A stretch of DNA of 64,000 bases, from positions 62,001 to 126,000 of the forward strand of contig NZ_QTXL01000005.1 of assembly GCF_003461625.1 (NCBI RefSeq), read 5' to 3'. Below the pieces are notes generated by a model that made no database searches, was not told the DNA's origin, and was given only the letters and a program-made list of their open reading frames with translations. The DNA is from Clostridium sp. AF15-31 (GTDB taxonomy: Bacteria > Bacillota > Clostridia > Lachnospirales > Lachnospiraceae). How positions within the stretch are numbered: the first letter of the stretch is position 1; each line of letters opens with the position of its first letter. Of this stretch, positions 1 through 9,055 are shown piece after piece. The position numbers were made by a program, and so were the translations under genes.

Positions 1-122
1 GATGCACTTCTTACCAGGACCGCATCTGCGTCTGCATAATTATCCGTTATTTCATATGTATCCGGTAACAGCTCCATGCCACATGCAGCGATCGGATTTA
101 AACAATTCACTTTAACTGCCAT
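1..122 (-). CDS. serA: D-3-phosphoglycerate dehydrogenase, N-terminal fragment (runs off window)
   Basis: Only the first 40 codons lie in the window. The reading begins MAVKVNCLNPIAACGMELLP and ends in a DADAVLVRSA segment, which matches the start of the substrate-binding domain of phosphoglycerate dehydrogenase (the family has a DADAxLVRS motif near residue 40). The start is the ATG at 120-122, preceded by AAGGAGAG. It is the last visible gene of the leu-ilv-ser operon and follows serC by about 70 bp, so the first two steps of serine synthesis (oxidation of 3-phosphoglycerate, then transamination) are encoded together. The order serC-serA supports the call. The cofactor domain and any ACT domain lie outside the window. 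Confidence 0.85.
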   Translation of the reverse strand, partial: MAVKVNCLNPIAACGMELLPDTYEITDNYADADAVLVRSA

Positions 123-154
123 TTTTTATTTAACTCTCCTTTATATCTGCCTCC

Positions 155-180
155 GCATGCAATCCCAAAGGACTGCATGC
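155..180 (-). other. Intercistronic hairpin between serC and serA
   Basis: GCATGC at 155-160 and 175-180 frame a dyad with an almost perfect 11-bp stem around a CAAA loop. There is no U-run after it, so it is better read as an mRNA processing or stabilising hairpin than as a terminator. It separates serC from the serA ribosome binding site. Confidence 0.4.
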
Positions 181-192
181 AGAATGCTCTTA

Positions 193-1275
193 TTATGAAT
201 TCTTCTCTTCGAAATCCTTCATGAATTCTACTAACTTCTCAACACCTTCGATCGGCATTGCATTGTAGATTGATGCTCTCATGCCGCCAACCGTTCTGTG
301 TCCCTTCAGATTTACAAAACCAGCTTCTGTTGCAGCCTTTACGAACTTGGCATCTAATTCTTCATCACCTGTAACAAATGGAACATTCATTAAAGAACGA
401 TCCTCTTTTACTACAGTTCCCTTAAACATCTTGGAGCTGTCTAAGAAATTGTAAAGGATTGCTGCCTTCTTCTCATTGTGCTCCTTCATAGCTGCAAGAC
501 CACCCATCTCTTTTACCCATTTGAATACCTTGCCACAAATATAGATACCGTAGCATGGTGGTGTATTGTAAAGAGAATCTGCATCTGCCTGTGTCTTATA
601 CTTTAACATGGTTGGTGTAAATGGCATAACGTCATCACGGATCAGATCTTCACGGATGATCGCAACTACTACACCGGCCGGACCTACGTTCTTCTGTACG
701 CCAAAGTAGATCATACCATAGTCAGATACATTGACCGGCTGAGACAGAATGTCGGATGACATATCTGCTACCAGAATCTTACCCTTTGTATTTGGAAGCT
801 TGTGATATGTAGTTCCATAGATTGTATTGTTGTGACAGATATATACATAATCTGCATCCTCATCAATCGGAAGATCAGAACAATCCGGGATATAGGAGAA
901 TGTCTTATCTGCTGATGAAGCAACAGCATTTACCTTTCCATATTTTTTAGCTTCTTCGTACGCTTTCTTTGCCCACTGACCTGTGATGATGTAATCCGCT
1001 ACACCATTCTTCATAAGGTTCATAGGTATCGCAGCGAACTGCTGGGAAGCACCGCCCTGTAAGAATAATACTTTGTAATTATCAGGGATTTCCATGATAT
1101 CTCGAAGATCCTGTTCTGCCTCTTTGATGATCGTATCGAATGCTTTCGATCGATGACTCATCTCCATAACACTCATGCCTGTTCCTCTGTAGTCAAGCAT
1201 TTCTTCTGCTGCTTCTCTTAATACAGATTCAGGAAGCATGGATGGACCTGCTGAAAAGTTAAATACTCTTGCCAT
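193..1275 (-). CDS. serC: Phosphoserine aminotransferase
   Basis: The 360-residue protein opens MARVFNFSAGPSMLPESVL, the hallmark N-terminus of class-V phosphoserine aminotransferases. The PLP-binding lysine lies in the FGVQKNVGPAG motif near residue 191, and the C-terminus has the usual GGMRASIYNAMP segment that helps bind substrate. Length is normal for the family. The enzyme converts 3-phosphohydroxypyruvate and glutamate to phosphoserine in the cytoplasm. Start chosen by AAGGAG upstream. It sits 33 bp after ilvB and upstream of serA in a run of same-strand genes, so it is probably transcribed with the branched-chain amino acid genes. Confidence 0.96.
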   Translation of the reverse strand: MARVFNFSAGPSMLPESVLREAAEEMLDYRGTGMSVMEMSHRSKAFDTIIKEAEQDLRDIMEIPDNYKVLFLQGGASQQFAAIPMNLMKNGVADYIITGQWAKKAYEEAKKYGKVNAVASSADKTFSYIPDCSDLPIDEDADYVYICHNNTIYGTTYHKLPNTKGKILVADMSSDILSQPVNVSDYGMIYFGVQKNVGPAGVVVAIIREDLIRDDVMPFTPTMLKYKTQADADSLYNTPPCYGIYICGKVFKWVKEMGGLAAMKEHNEKKAAILYNFLDSSKMFKGTVVKEDRSLMNVPFVTGDEELDAKFVKAATEAGFVNLKGHRTVGGMRASIYNAMPIEGVEKLVEFMKDFEEKNS

Positions 1276-1308
1276 TTTTTATCTCCTTCTTTTTTATTAT
1301 TGTTATTT

Positions 1309-2991
1309 TTAATTATCAAGATCTTTGTCTGTGAAACAGGTGTCGATTGCAGCACCCGGAGCTACCATAGGCCATACCTTATCATCGGAATCGATCATAA
1401 CATCCAGTACGGTCGGACCATCTGCTGTCAATGCCTTCTTAAACTCTGTTTCAAACTCTTCGATCGATGTGATCTTACTTGCATTTGCCCCAAGTGCTTT
1501 TGATACTGCTACAAAATCAACAGAATCATCTAATACTGTATTCGAATACCGCTGTCCGTAGAACAGATTCTGCCACTGTCTTACCATTCCGAGAACGTGA
1601 TTATTTAATACCACCTGAATGATAGGTACTTTATAACGGGCTGCTGTCGCAATCTCGTTCATATTCATACGGAAGCATCCGTCTCCTGCGATATTTACTA
1701 CAGTCTTATCCGGTCTGCCATATTTTGCGCCGATAGCTGCACCGACACCGTATCCCATAGTACCAAGTCCGCCTGATGAAAGGAAAGTTCTTGGCTCCTT
1801 ATAAGTGTAATTCTGTGCCGCCCACATCTGGTGCTGACCTACATCAGTAGTGATTATAGCATTTCCTTCGGTAATTTCATAGATTTTTTTGATAGTTGCC
1901 GGTCCATTTAAGTGATCCATGTCGTATGTGACCGGATTTTTCTCTGTTAAATCCTTGATTTCTGCCATCCAGGAACGATTTGACTGAGTTGGAAGTTTAC
2001 TGTTTAATATCGTCAGAACTTCTTTAGCATCACCCACAATGCTTGCATTTGCCGGAATATTCTTATCAATCTCGGCTGCATCGATATCAATATGAATGAT
2101 CTTTGCATTTGGTGCGAACTTGGAAGCATTTCCAATGACACGGTCGGAGAAACGTGCTCCTACCACGATCACAAGGTCGGATCTGGATACTCCAAGATTC
2201 GATACCTTGGTTCCGTGCATTCCGATCATGCCGGTATAACGCTCGCTTGTACCATCATATGCGCCCTTTCCCATAAGTGTATCACATACAGGTGCATCTA
2301 CCTTCTCGGCAAATTCTTTTAATTCTTCGGAAGCTCCTGAAATGATCACTCCGCCGCCTGCCATGATATATGGTCTTCTGGATACTTTGATCATCTCGAT
2401 CACTTTATTTATATCTTCTTCCCGGATTGTATCTGTCTTACGCTCGATCACTGCCGGTTCTTCATATGTATACTCTGCCTCTGCAGCCGTAACATCCTTT
2501 GTAATATCAACAAGGACAGGACCTGGTCTTCCACTCTTTGCGATCTTAAATGCACGTCGGATCGTCGGTGCCAGATCTTCTACATTTTTTACGATAAAGC
2601 TATGCTTTGTGATCGGCATTACAACACCTGCAATGTCGATCTCCTGAAAGCTGTCCTTACCAAGCATATTTACTCCGACATTTGCGGTGATCGCAACCAT
2701 CGGAACGGAATCCATATATGCAGTCGCAATTCCCGTTACAAGGTTTGTTGCACCAGGACCGGATGTAGCCATACAGACACCGACCTTACCTGTTGCTCTT
2801 GCATATCCGTCAGCGGCATGTGCTGCCCCCTGCTCATGTGATGTAAGTACATGCGTGATCTCTTCCTGATGCTTATATAAAGCATCATAGACATTTAAGA
2901 TTGCGCCCCCCGGATACCCGAACACAATATCAACACCCTGTTCTTTTAAACATTCAATTACTATCTCAGAACCTGATATCTTCTTTGCCAT
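1309..2991 (-). CDS. ilvB: Acetolactate synthase, large (catalytic) subunit
   Basis: A 560-residue thiamine-diphosphate enzyme. The N-terminal domain carries the activating glutamate (TSHEQGAAHAADGYARATGK) and the C-terminal domain the GDGCFRMNMNE Mg/ThDP motif. It condenses two pyruvates to acetolactate, or pyruvate with 2-ketobutyrate, for valine, leucine and isoleucine synthesis. Length and motifs are typical of the biosynthetic AHAS large subunit. No small regulatory subunit (ilvN) and no ilvC are adjacent, so feedback control and the reductoisomerase must be encoded elsewhere. It follows ilvD by 25 bp and has an AAAGGAG site. Confidence 0.95.
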   Translation of the reverse strand: MAKKISGSEIVIECLKEQGVDIVFGYPGGAILNVYDALYKHQEEITHVLTSHEQGAAHAADGYARATGKVGVCMATSGPGATNLVTGIATAYMDSVPMVAITANVGVNMLGKDSFQEIDIAGVVMPITKHSFIVKNVEDLAPTIRRAFKIAKSGRPGPVLVDITKDVTAAEAEYTYEEPAVIERKTDTIREEDINKVIEMIKVSRRPYIMAGGGVIISGASEELKEFAEKVDAPVCDTLMGKGAYDGTSERYTGMIGMHGTKVSNLGVSRSDLVIVVGARFSDRVIGNASKFAPNAKIIHIDIDAAEIDKNIPANASIVGDAKEVLTILNSKLPTQSNRSWMAEIKDLTEKNPVTYDMDHLNGPATIKKIYEITEGNAIITTDVGQHQMWAAQNYTYKEPRTFLSSGGLGTMGYGVGAAIGAKYGRPDKTVVNIAGDGCFRMNMNEIATAARYKVPIIQVVLNNHVLGMVRQWQNLFYGQRYSNTVLDDSVDFVAVSKALGANASKITSIEEFETEFKKALTADGPTVLDVMIDSDDKVWPMVAPGAAIDTCFTDKDLDN

Positions 2992-3016
2992 TTTCCTTTT
3001 GCTCCTTTAATACTCT

Positions 3017-4693
3017 CTACTTATCAGCCTTTGGTACCTCTAAGATTGCTCCACGATTTCCTGATGTTACCATAGCGGCATATCTTGCAAGATAACCGGT
3101 TGTTACCTTCGGTGTTCTTGGCTTCCATGCAGCCTTTCTCTGTGCAAGCACATCATCCGGTACATCTAACGTGATCGTAGTATTGTTAATATCGATCTTG
3201 ATGATATCTCCCTCTTCTACGAGTGCGATCGGACCACCAACTGCTGCTTCCGGTGAAACATGTCCGATGGATGCACCACGGCTGGCTCCTGAGAATCTTC
3301 CGTCTGTGATCAGGGCTACTGATGATCCAAGTCCCATACCTGCGATCGCTGATGTTGGATTTAACATCTCACGCATACCAGGGCCTCCTTTCGGTCCTTC
3401 ATAACGAATAACAACGACATCACCGGGTACGATCTTACCGCCCTTGATCGCTGCAATCGCATCTTCTTCACAGTCAAATACTCTTGCAGGTCCTTCATGC
3501 ACCATCATCTCAGGTACAACAGCGGAACGCTTTACAACAGAACCGTCCGGTGCAAGATTTCCCTTTAATACTGCAAGACCACCGGTCTTACTATATGGAT
3601 TATCCAGTGTACGAATAACTTCCGGATTCTTATTTGCTACGCCGTCAACAGCTTCACCGATCGTCTTACCGGTTACTGTCATACAGTCTTCATTTAACAG
3701 ACCTGCGGATTTTAATTCATTCATAACAGCGTATACGCCACCGGCTTCATTCAGATCTTCCATATAAGTAGGACCTGCAGGAGCCAGATGACATAAGTTT
3801 GGTGTCTTGGCACTGATCTCATTTGCATAGGAAATATCAAAGTCAAACCCGATCTCATGTGCGATAGCCGGAATATGAAGCATTGAGTTGGTAGAACATC
3901 CAAGCGCCATATCAACGGTTAATGCATTGATGATCGCTTCTTTTGTAATGATATCTCTTGGTCTGATATTCTTTCTGTACATATCCATAACAGCCATACC
4001 TGCATGCTTTGCAAGCTTCAGACGCTCAGAATACACCGCAGGTATCGTTCCGTTTCCAGGAAGTCCCATACCAAGTGCTTCTGTTAAGCAGTTCATGGAA
4101 TTCGCTGTATACATACCGGAACAGGAACCGCAGGTAGGACATGCCTTACATTCAAATTCATTTACATCTTCTGCTGTCATGGTTCCTGCTGAATAAGAAC
4201 CAACAGCCTCAAACATACTGGAAAGACTGGTCTTATGACCTTTTACATGACCTGCAAGCATTGGACCACCGGATACAAATACGGTAGGTACATTTACTCT
4301 TGCTGCAGCCATTAACAGACCAGGTACATTCTTATCACAGTTCGGGATCATAACCAGTGCATCAAACTGATGTGCAGTTGCCATTGCTTCTGTAGAATCA
4401 GCGATCAGATCTCTGGTTACTAATGAATATTTCATACCGATATGTCCCATAGCGATACCATCACAGACTGCAATTGCTGGGAACATGACAGGTGTACCAC
4501 CAGCCATAGCAACTCCCATCTTAACTGCCTGTGCGATCTTATCCAGATTCATATGTCCCGGAACGATCTCATTGTAAGAACATACAATACCTACCAGCGG
4601 ACGTTCCATTTCTTCCTTTGTCATACCGAGTGCATTAAACAGGGAACGATGTGGTGCCTGCTGCATTCCGACTTTTACATTATCACTCTTCAT
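3017..4693 (-). CDS. ilvD: Dihydroxy-acid dehydratase
   Basis: 558 residues with the IlvD/Edd family signatures: [20 protein letters not shown] near residue 120 and [19 protein letters not shown] near residue 185, which hold iron-sulfur cluster cysteines, and [19 protein letters not shown] towards the C-terminus. It dehydrates 2,3-dihydroxy acids to 2-keto acids, the common penultimate step of isoleucine and valine synthesis. It lies between leuB (14 bp upstream gap) and ilvB, with an AAAGGAG ribosome binding site. Normal length; nothing unusual. Confidence 0.96.
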   Translation of the reverse strand: MKSDNVKVGMQQAPHRSLFNALGMTKEEMERPLVGIVCSYNEIVPGHMNLDKIAQAVKMGVAMAGGTPVMFPAIAVCDGIAMGHIGMKYSLVTRDLIADSTEAMATAHQFDALVMIPNCDKNVPGLLMAAARVNVPTVFVSGGPMLAGHVKGHKTSLSSMFEAVGSYSAGTMTAEDVNEFECKACPTCGSCSGMYTANSMNCLTEALGMGLPGNGTIPAVYSERLKLAKHAGMAVMDMYRKNIRPRDIITKEAIINALTVDMALGCSTNSMLHIPAIAHEIGFDFDISYANEISAKTPNLCHLAPAGPTYMEDLNEAGGVYAVMNELKSAGLLNEDCMTVTGKTIGEAVDGVANKNPEVIRTLDNPYSKTGGLAVLKGNLAPDGSVVKRSAVVPEMMVHEGPARVFDCEEDAIAAIKGGKIVPGDVVVIRYEGPKGGPGMREMLNPTSAIAGMGLGSSVALITDGRFSGASRGASIGHVSPEAAVGGPIALVEEGDIIKIDINNTTITLDVPDDVLAQRKAAWKPRTPKVTTGYLARYAAMVTSGNRGAILEVPKADK

Positions 4694-4707
4694 CTCTATA
4701 CTCTCCT

Positions 4708-5793
4708 TTATTTTATGCGTTCTGCAATTAAATCTCCCATTTCAGAACAGCTTACCGGTGTCATTCCTTCCGAAATGATATCACATGTTCTGTAACCATC
4801 TACCAGTACCTGTTTTACAGCCTGCTCTACTGCATCTGCTTCCTTATCCAAGTCAAATGTGAAGCGAAGCATCATAGCTGCCGACAGGATCGTTGCGATA
4901 GGATTGGCCTTGTTCTGTCCTGCAATATCCGGTGCTGATCCGCCGCTTGGCTCATACATACCAAACTTCGTCTCATTTAAGGATGCAGACGGAAGCATAC
5001 CGATCGAACCTGTGATCATGGATGCCTCATCGGAAAGGATGTCACCGAACATATTCTCTGTTAATACAACATCAAACTGTGCAGGATCCTTTACAAGCTG
5101 CATTGCGCAGTTATCAACTAACATATGCTCGTAGCTTACTTCCGGATAATCCTTTGCCACTTCTTCTACGATCTTTCTCCATAATCTGGAAGAATCCAGA
5201 ACATTTGCCTTATCTACAGATGTAACTTTCTTTCTTCTCTTCATTGCAATATCAAAACCCTTGATCGCAATACGACGGATCTCGTTCTCATTATATACAA
5301 GGTTATCATGTGCAGTTAACACACCATCGATCTCCTCTGTACTTCTTGCTCCAAAATACAGGCCACCTGTCAGTTCACGCATGATCATCATGTCAAATCC
5401 ACGATCTGCGATCTCTTCCTTTAACGGACAGGCACTCTTTAACTCCTCATAAAGATTTGCCGGTCTTAAGTTTGCAAATAATCCAAGCTCCTTACGGATC
5501 TTAAGAAGTCCTGCTTCCGGTCTTAAATTTGGAGGAAGCTTATACCATGGCGAGGTAGAAGTATTTCCACCAATGGAGCCTAACAATACGGCATCCTTTG
5601 ATTTTGCCACTGCTACTGCCTCATCTGTAAGCGGCACTCCGGTTGCGTCGATCGAGCATCCACCCATCAGGATCTGCTCATAATCAAATGTATGACCATA
5701 TACTTCACCGACTTTATCCAGAACCTTCATTGCTTCTGTTACGATCTCAGGGCCAATACCGTCACCCTTGATCACTGCTAAATTACATTTCAT
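4708..5793 (-). CDS. leuB: 3-isopropylmalate dehydrogenase
   Basis: 361 residues starting [25 protein letters not shown], with the isopropylmalate/isocitrate dehydrogenase motif [25 protein letters not shown] near residue 245. It oxidises and decarboxylates 3-isopropylmalate to 2-ketoisocaproate using NAD. The start ATG has a GGCAGG site and overlaps by four bases (ATGA) the end of a small repeat-encoded ORF, an arrangement often seen in coupled genes. A 250-bp structured repeat separates it from leuD, which is unusual because leuCDB genes are normally tightly packed. Confidence 0.96.
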   Translation of the reverse strand: MKCNLAVIKGDGIGPEIVTEAMKVLDKVGEVYGHTFDYEQILMGGCSIDATGVPLTDEAVAVAKSKDAVLLGSIGGNTSTSPWYKLPPNLRPEAGLLKIRKELGLFANLRPANLYEELKSACPLKEEIADRGFDMMIMRELTGGLYFGARSTEEIDGVLTAHDNLVYNENEIRRIAIKGFDIAMKRRKKVTSVDKANVLDSSRLWRKIVEEVAKDYPEVSYEHMLVDNCAMQLVKDPAQFDVVLTENMFGDILSDEASMITGSIGMLPSASLNETKFGMYEPSGGSAPDIAGQNKANPIATILSAAMMLRFTFDLDKEADAVEQAVKQVLVDGYRTCDIISEGMTPVSCSEMGDLIAERIK

Positions 5794-5990
5794 CTTTTAT
5801 TCCTGCCTTTCTTTACCAAGTAATGCAACCTCGCCTTTCGGCTCGGTTTGTGCTGCGCACTATACATTTGAATAACTTCTATGCTATATGTAAGCAAGCT
5901 TGCATAGCATAGAGTTATTGGCATATGCCTTTTCTTTACCAAGTAATGCAACCTCGCCTTTCGGCTCGGTTTGTGCTGCGCACTATACAT
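5790..5990 (-). CDS. Possible repeat-encoded small basic protein upstream of leuB
   Basis: Speculative. Within the leuD-leuB repeat an ATG at 5990 follows AGGAG by 8 bases and opens a 66-codon frame ending in TGA that overlaps the leuB start as ATGA. The peptide holds the same basic motif twice (MYSAQHKPSRKARLHYLVKK, residues 1-20 and again from about 42), because the repeat unit is 123 bp, a multiple of three. No function is known to me. The frame could be a by-product of the RNA structure, which seems the likelier reason for conservation. It could also deliver ribosomes to leuB. Confidence 0.25.
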   Translation of the reverse strand: MYSAQHKPSRKARLHYLVKKRHMPITLCYASLLTYSIEVIQMYSAQHKPSRKARLHYLVKKGRNKR

Positions 5991-6059
5991 TTGAATAACT
6001 CCTATGCTGTATGCAAGCAAGCTTGCATAGCATAGAGTTATTCAAATGTGCATTACTTG
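5811..6059 (-). repeat. Tandem 123-bp structured repeat between leuD and leuB
   Basis: Two copies in direct orientation (units starting 5811 and 5934) share about 105 nearly identical bases. CAAGTAATGCA occurs at 5817 and 5940, and its inverse at 6049-6059, so the whole block is bounded by an 11-bp inverted repeat; the distal arm supplies the TAA stop of leuD. Each unit, read on the minus strand, folds into a long hairpin (15-bp outer stem 5987-6001 with 6035-6049 in the leuD-side copy), a small GUGC/GCAC hairpin and a hairpin with a GAAA tetraloop flanked by tandem G-A mismatches (5828-5847). The tetraloop and G-A pairs exist only on the minus strand, suggesting a transcribed RNA element. 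It resembles a MITE-like repeat. I cannot name a family. Confidence 0.85.
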
Positions 6060-6538
6060 TTGTTAATGTAGTTAATCAGACCTTCATTCTTAATGATCTC
6101 CTGCATGAATGGAGGAAATGCCTGCCCCTTATACCGGGTATCCTTTGTCTTATCGTAGATGATACCACTGTCAAAATCGATCTCTACTTCATCACCGTCC
6201 TCGATACCTTCTGCTGCTTCCGGGCACTCAATGATCGGAAGTCCGATATTGATCGAGTTACGATAGAAAATTCTTGCAAATGTATCTGCGATAACACAGC
6301 TTACACCGGATGCTTTAATCGCGATCGGTGCATGCTCTCTGGAGGAACCACAGCCAAAGTTCTTCTTTGCCACAATGATATCTCCTGCTTTTACGTTGTT
6401 TACAAATTCCTTATCTATGTCTTCCATACAGTGTTTTGCAAGCTCCGCAGGATCTGATGAATTCAGATATCTTGCAGGGATAATAACATCTGTATCTACG
6501 TTGTCACCATATTTGTGTACTGTACCATATGCTTTCAT
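6053..6538 (-). CDS. leuD: 3-isopropylmalate dehydratase, small subunit
   Basis: 161 residues, opening [25 protein letters not shown], with the aconitase small-subunit (swivel) motif [18 protein letters not shown] near residue 60. Together with LeuC it isomerises 2-isopropylmalate to 3-isopropylmalate. The length is that of the short archaeal/clostridial LeuD type. Its start has AAGGAGG and lies 18 bp after leuC. The stop codon and last bases lie inside the terminal inverted repeat of the following repeat element, so insertion of that element may have set the present C-terminus (INYINNK). Confidence 0.95.
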   Translation of the reverse strand: MKAYGTVHKYGDNVDTDVIIPARYLNSSDPAELAKHCMEDIDKEFVNNVKAGDIIVAKKNFGCGSSREHAPIAIKASGVSCVIADTFARIFYRNSINIGLPIIECPEAAEGIEDGDEVEIDFDSGIIYDKTKDTRYKGQAFPPFMQEIIKNEGLINYINNK

Positions 6539-6556
6539 TCTGCGTACCCTCCTTAA

Positions 6557-7822
6557 TTATAATCCAAGTTCTTCCGGACTGCTGATCTTGCCTGTGATCG
6601 CTGATGCTGCTGCAACAGCCGGGCTTGCCAGATATACTTCTGAATCAACATGACCCATACGTCCTACAAAGTTACGGTTGGTTGTGGATACGGCTTTTTC
6701 TCCTGCTGCCATAACACCCATATGTCCACCAAGACATGGTCCACAGGTAGGAGTGGAAACTACAGCGCCTGCCTTTACAAATATCGTCATGAGTCCTTCT
6801 TCGATACACTGTAAGTATACTTCCTGTGTTCCGGGGATCACGATGACACGAACACCCTGTGCTACCTGTCTGCCCTTGATGATATCTGCTGCAATACGCA
6901 TATCGGAAATACGTCCATTTGTACAGGATCCGATCACAACCTGATCGATCTTGATATCGCCAACTTCATCAATTGTCTTTGTATTCTCCGGCAGATGTGG
7001 AAATGCAACTGTTGGACGAAGTGTAGAAAGATCAATCGTATACTCTTCATCATAAACTGCATCTGCTTCTGCTTCATACTTCTTGTAAGCCTTTGTGGAA
7101 TGTTCCTTCATGTATGCTTCTGTTAATTCATCCACCGGAAAGATTCCGTTCTTGGCACCTGCTTCGATTGCCATATTTGCGATAGTAAAACGATCATCCA
7201 TGGTCAGGTTCTTAATACCGTCACCAACAAATTCCATAGATTTGTATAATGCGCCGTCTACACCGATCATACCAATGATGTGAAGGATAACATCCTTACC
7301 GCTGACCCAAGGTGCTTTCTCTCCTACAATATTAAACTTGATCGCAGATGGTACCTTAAACCATGCTTTGCCTGTCACCATACCGGCTGCCATATCAGTA
7401 CTTCCAACACCGGTTGAAAATGCACCAAGTGCACCATATGTACATGTATGAGAATCTGCACCGATACAGGTCTCGCCTGCAACGATCAGTCCCTGCTCCG
7501 GTAACAGAGCGTGCTCAATACCCATAGAACCTACATCAAAAAAATTCTTGATCTGGTTCTCTGCCGAGAATTCTCTAACACATTTACAATGCTCTGCACT
7601 CTTAATATCCTTATTCGGTGTAAAGTGATCCATTACAAGTGCAATCTTATTCTTATCAAATACTTCTTTCTTATTGAATTTGTCCATCTCATGAATTGCT
7701 ACAGGTGTTGTAACATCATTTCCAAGTACAAGGTCCAAATCTGCCTCAATCAACTGTCCGGCTTCCACGCTGTCAAGTCCTGCATGTGCAGCTAAAATCT
7801 TCTGAGTCATTGTCATACCCAT
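6557..7822 (-). CDS. leuC: 3-isopropylmalate dehydratase, large subunit
   Basis: 421 residues from [15 protein letters not shown]. The open frame extends further upstream, but the ATG at 7820-7822 is chosen because AGGAGGA lies 8 bases before it and homology to LeuC begins here. The aconitase cluster cysteines appear in [17 protein letters not shown] and [14 protein letters not shown], and the substrate/Mg region in [23 protein letters not shown]. It forms the [4Fe-4S] catalytic subunit with LeuD. It is the first gene of the leu-ilv-ser operon and is divergent from a LysR regulator. Confidence 0.95.
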   Translation of the reverse strand: MGMTMTQKILAAHAGLDSVEAGQLIEADLDLVLGNDVTTPVAIHEMDKFNKKEVFDKNKIALVMDHFTPNKDIKSAEHCKCVREFSAENQIKNFFDVGSMGIEHALLPEQGLIVAGETCIGADSHTCTYGALGAFSTGVGSTDMAAGMVTGKAWFKVPSAIKFNIVGEKAPWVSGKDVILHIIGMIGVDGALYKSMEFVGDGIKNLTMDDRFTIANMAIEAGAKNGIFPVDELTEAYMKEHSTKAYKKYEAEADAVYDEEYTIDLSTLRPTVAFPHLPENTKTIDEVGDIKIDQVVIGSCTNGRISDMRIAADIIKGRQVAQGVRVIVIPGTQEVYLQCIEEGLMTIFVKAGAVVSTPTCGPCLGGHMGVMAAGEKAVSTTNRNFVGRMGHVDSEVYLASPAVAAASAITGKISSPEELGL

Positions 7823-7902
7823 GTGCTTTGTCCTCCTGATCCTAAATCTTATTTTGTAAATAACTGTCGCTATTTCACGCATTTTGTTATTGAATATTTT
7901 TA

Positions 7903-7956
7903 TTGATTTTACCACACCGGCTGGTATAATTACAATATATAATAGTAATACATTGT
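7903..7956. promoter_or_regulatory. Divergent leuC / lysR promoters with LysR-type dyad
   Basis: Plus strand: TTGATT (7903-7908), 16 bp, TATAAT (7925-7930) points to the regulator. Minus strand: TTGTAA (7930-7935 complement), 18 bp, TAAAAT (7906-7911 complement) points to leuC. Just downstream of the plus -10 lies an imperfect dyad with ACAAT at 7932-7936 and ATTGT at 7952-7956, a T-N11-A type LysR box overlapping the leuC -35. This fits an autoregulated LysR protein that controls the leu operon. Confidence 0.55.
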
Positions 7957-7987
7957 ATAACTTGTATTTATACATCGGAGGGACGCT

Positions 7988-9028
7988 ATGATCAATAATC
8001 TGAATTATTATAATGTGTTTTACATGGTTGCAAAGACTGGCAGCATCAGCCGTGCCGCAAACCAGCTTTATATCAGCCAGCCCGCAGTCAGCAAGGCGAT
8101 CAGCAATCTGGAAGAAAGCATAGGGATTGCACTCTTTGTCCGCAATTCCAGGGGCGTTGCCCTGACCGAAGAGGGGACGATCCTGTATGACTATATCGAA
8201 CGCGCGCTGGATAACATTGTAAAGGGAGAAGAAAGTCTGAAAAAATACAACGAACTTGGGATTGGTCATATCCGTATTGGTGTCAGCACCTCTCTCTGCA
8301 AGCATATCCTGTTGGACTACTTGAAACCCTTCATCAAAGATAACCCGAATATCAAAGTCAGCATCGACTGCCACTCTACCAAAAATACGATCCGGCTCTT
8401 AAAAAATGAAGAAATCGACATCGGTCTGATCTGCGAAACGGAACTACCTAAAAATATCACTTATTCCCATGTACGCTCCATCCATGATATTTTCGTGGCA
8501 AATAGTGATTATATCGATAATTTTCCATACCGGGAAACAGAAGCCGGTCTGGAAGCAGGCGAAGAAACCGCCGATACACAACCGGAAGCTGCCAACTATC
8601 CGGTATTTTCCGGCTCGATCATAGGGAACCTGATTCCGCTTATGAATGTACAGCAGTCCGTTTCGGATTCTGAAGTCCTGACCGAAGATCATATCCGGGA
8701 TATCTTCCGCCACTCTACACTTATGATGTTAGAGGAGGCAAATGTAACCAGAACCCATGTCGATAACTATCTGAATGAACATTCATTCCACTGTAACCAG
8801 CTTCTTGAGATCAATAACATGGATCTCCTGCTTGACTTCGCAGCGATCGGTATGGGAATCGCCAGTGTTGTCCGGGAATTCTCTGAAAGCTACCTGAAGG
8901 ATGGACGTATCGTAGAAATCCCCCTTCCAACACCTATTCCAAAAAGAAGTGTCGGCTTCGCCTATCTGCAAAACCGACACCAGTCAAAAGCGTTATGTGC
9001 TTTTTTAGATTATTGTAATATTTCGTGA
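7988..9028 (+). CDS. LysR-family transcriptional regulator of the leu operon (inferred)
   Basis: 346 residues. Residues 1-60 form the LysR winged helix-turn-helix ([20 protein letters not shown], then [13 protein letters not shown]); residues 90-340 are a periplasmic-binding-like effector domain ([19 protein letters not shown]). Start supported by CGGAGGG. Residues about 181-197 are an acidic, low-complexity insert ([17 protein letters not shown]) with no counterpart in typical LysR proteins, followed by a segment where the second effector lobe would be expected, so that lobe may be altered. It is divergent from leuC with a LysR-type box between them. The regulated pathway is inferred from position; the ligand is unknown. 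Confidence 0.85.
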   Translation: MINNLNYYNVFYMVAKTGSISRAANQLYISQPAVSKAISNLEESIGIALFVRNSRGVALTEEGTILYDYIERALDNIVKGEESLKKYNELGIGHIRIGVSTSLCKHILLDYLKPFIKDNPNIKVSIDCHSTKNTIRLLKNEEIDIGLICETELPKNITYSHVRSIHDIFVANSDYIDNFPYRETEAGLEAGEETADTQPEAANYPVFSGSIIGNLIPLMNVQQSVSDSEVLTEDHIRDIFRHSTLMMLEEANVTRTHVDNYLNEHSFHCNQLLEINNMDLLLDFAAIGMGIASVVREFSESYLKDGRIVEIPLPTPIPKRSVGFAYLQNRHQSKALCAFLDYCNIS

Positions 9029-9055
9029 TTTCATCACTTAATGCATTCCACAAAA

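Noticed and set aside
7823..7987. T-box or leucine leader before leuC
   Set aside because: No T-box sequence, no run of Leu codons and no terminator in the 165 bp; the dyad fits a LysR operator instead.
7823..8374. N-terminal extension of leuC to 8374
   Set aside because: It would overlap the divergent LysR gene, has no homology to LeuC, and the ATG at 7820-7822 has an AGGAGGA site.
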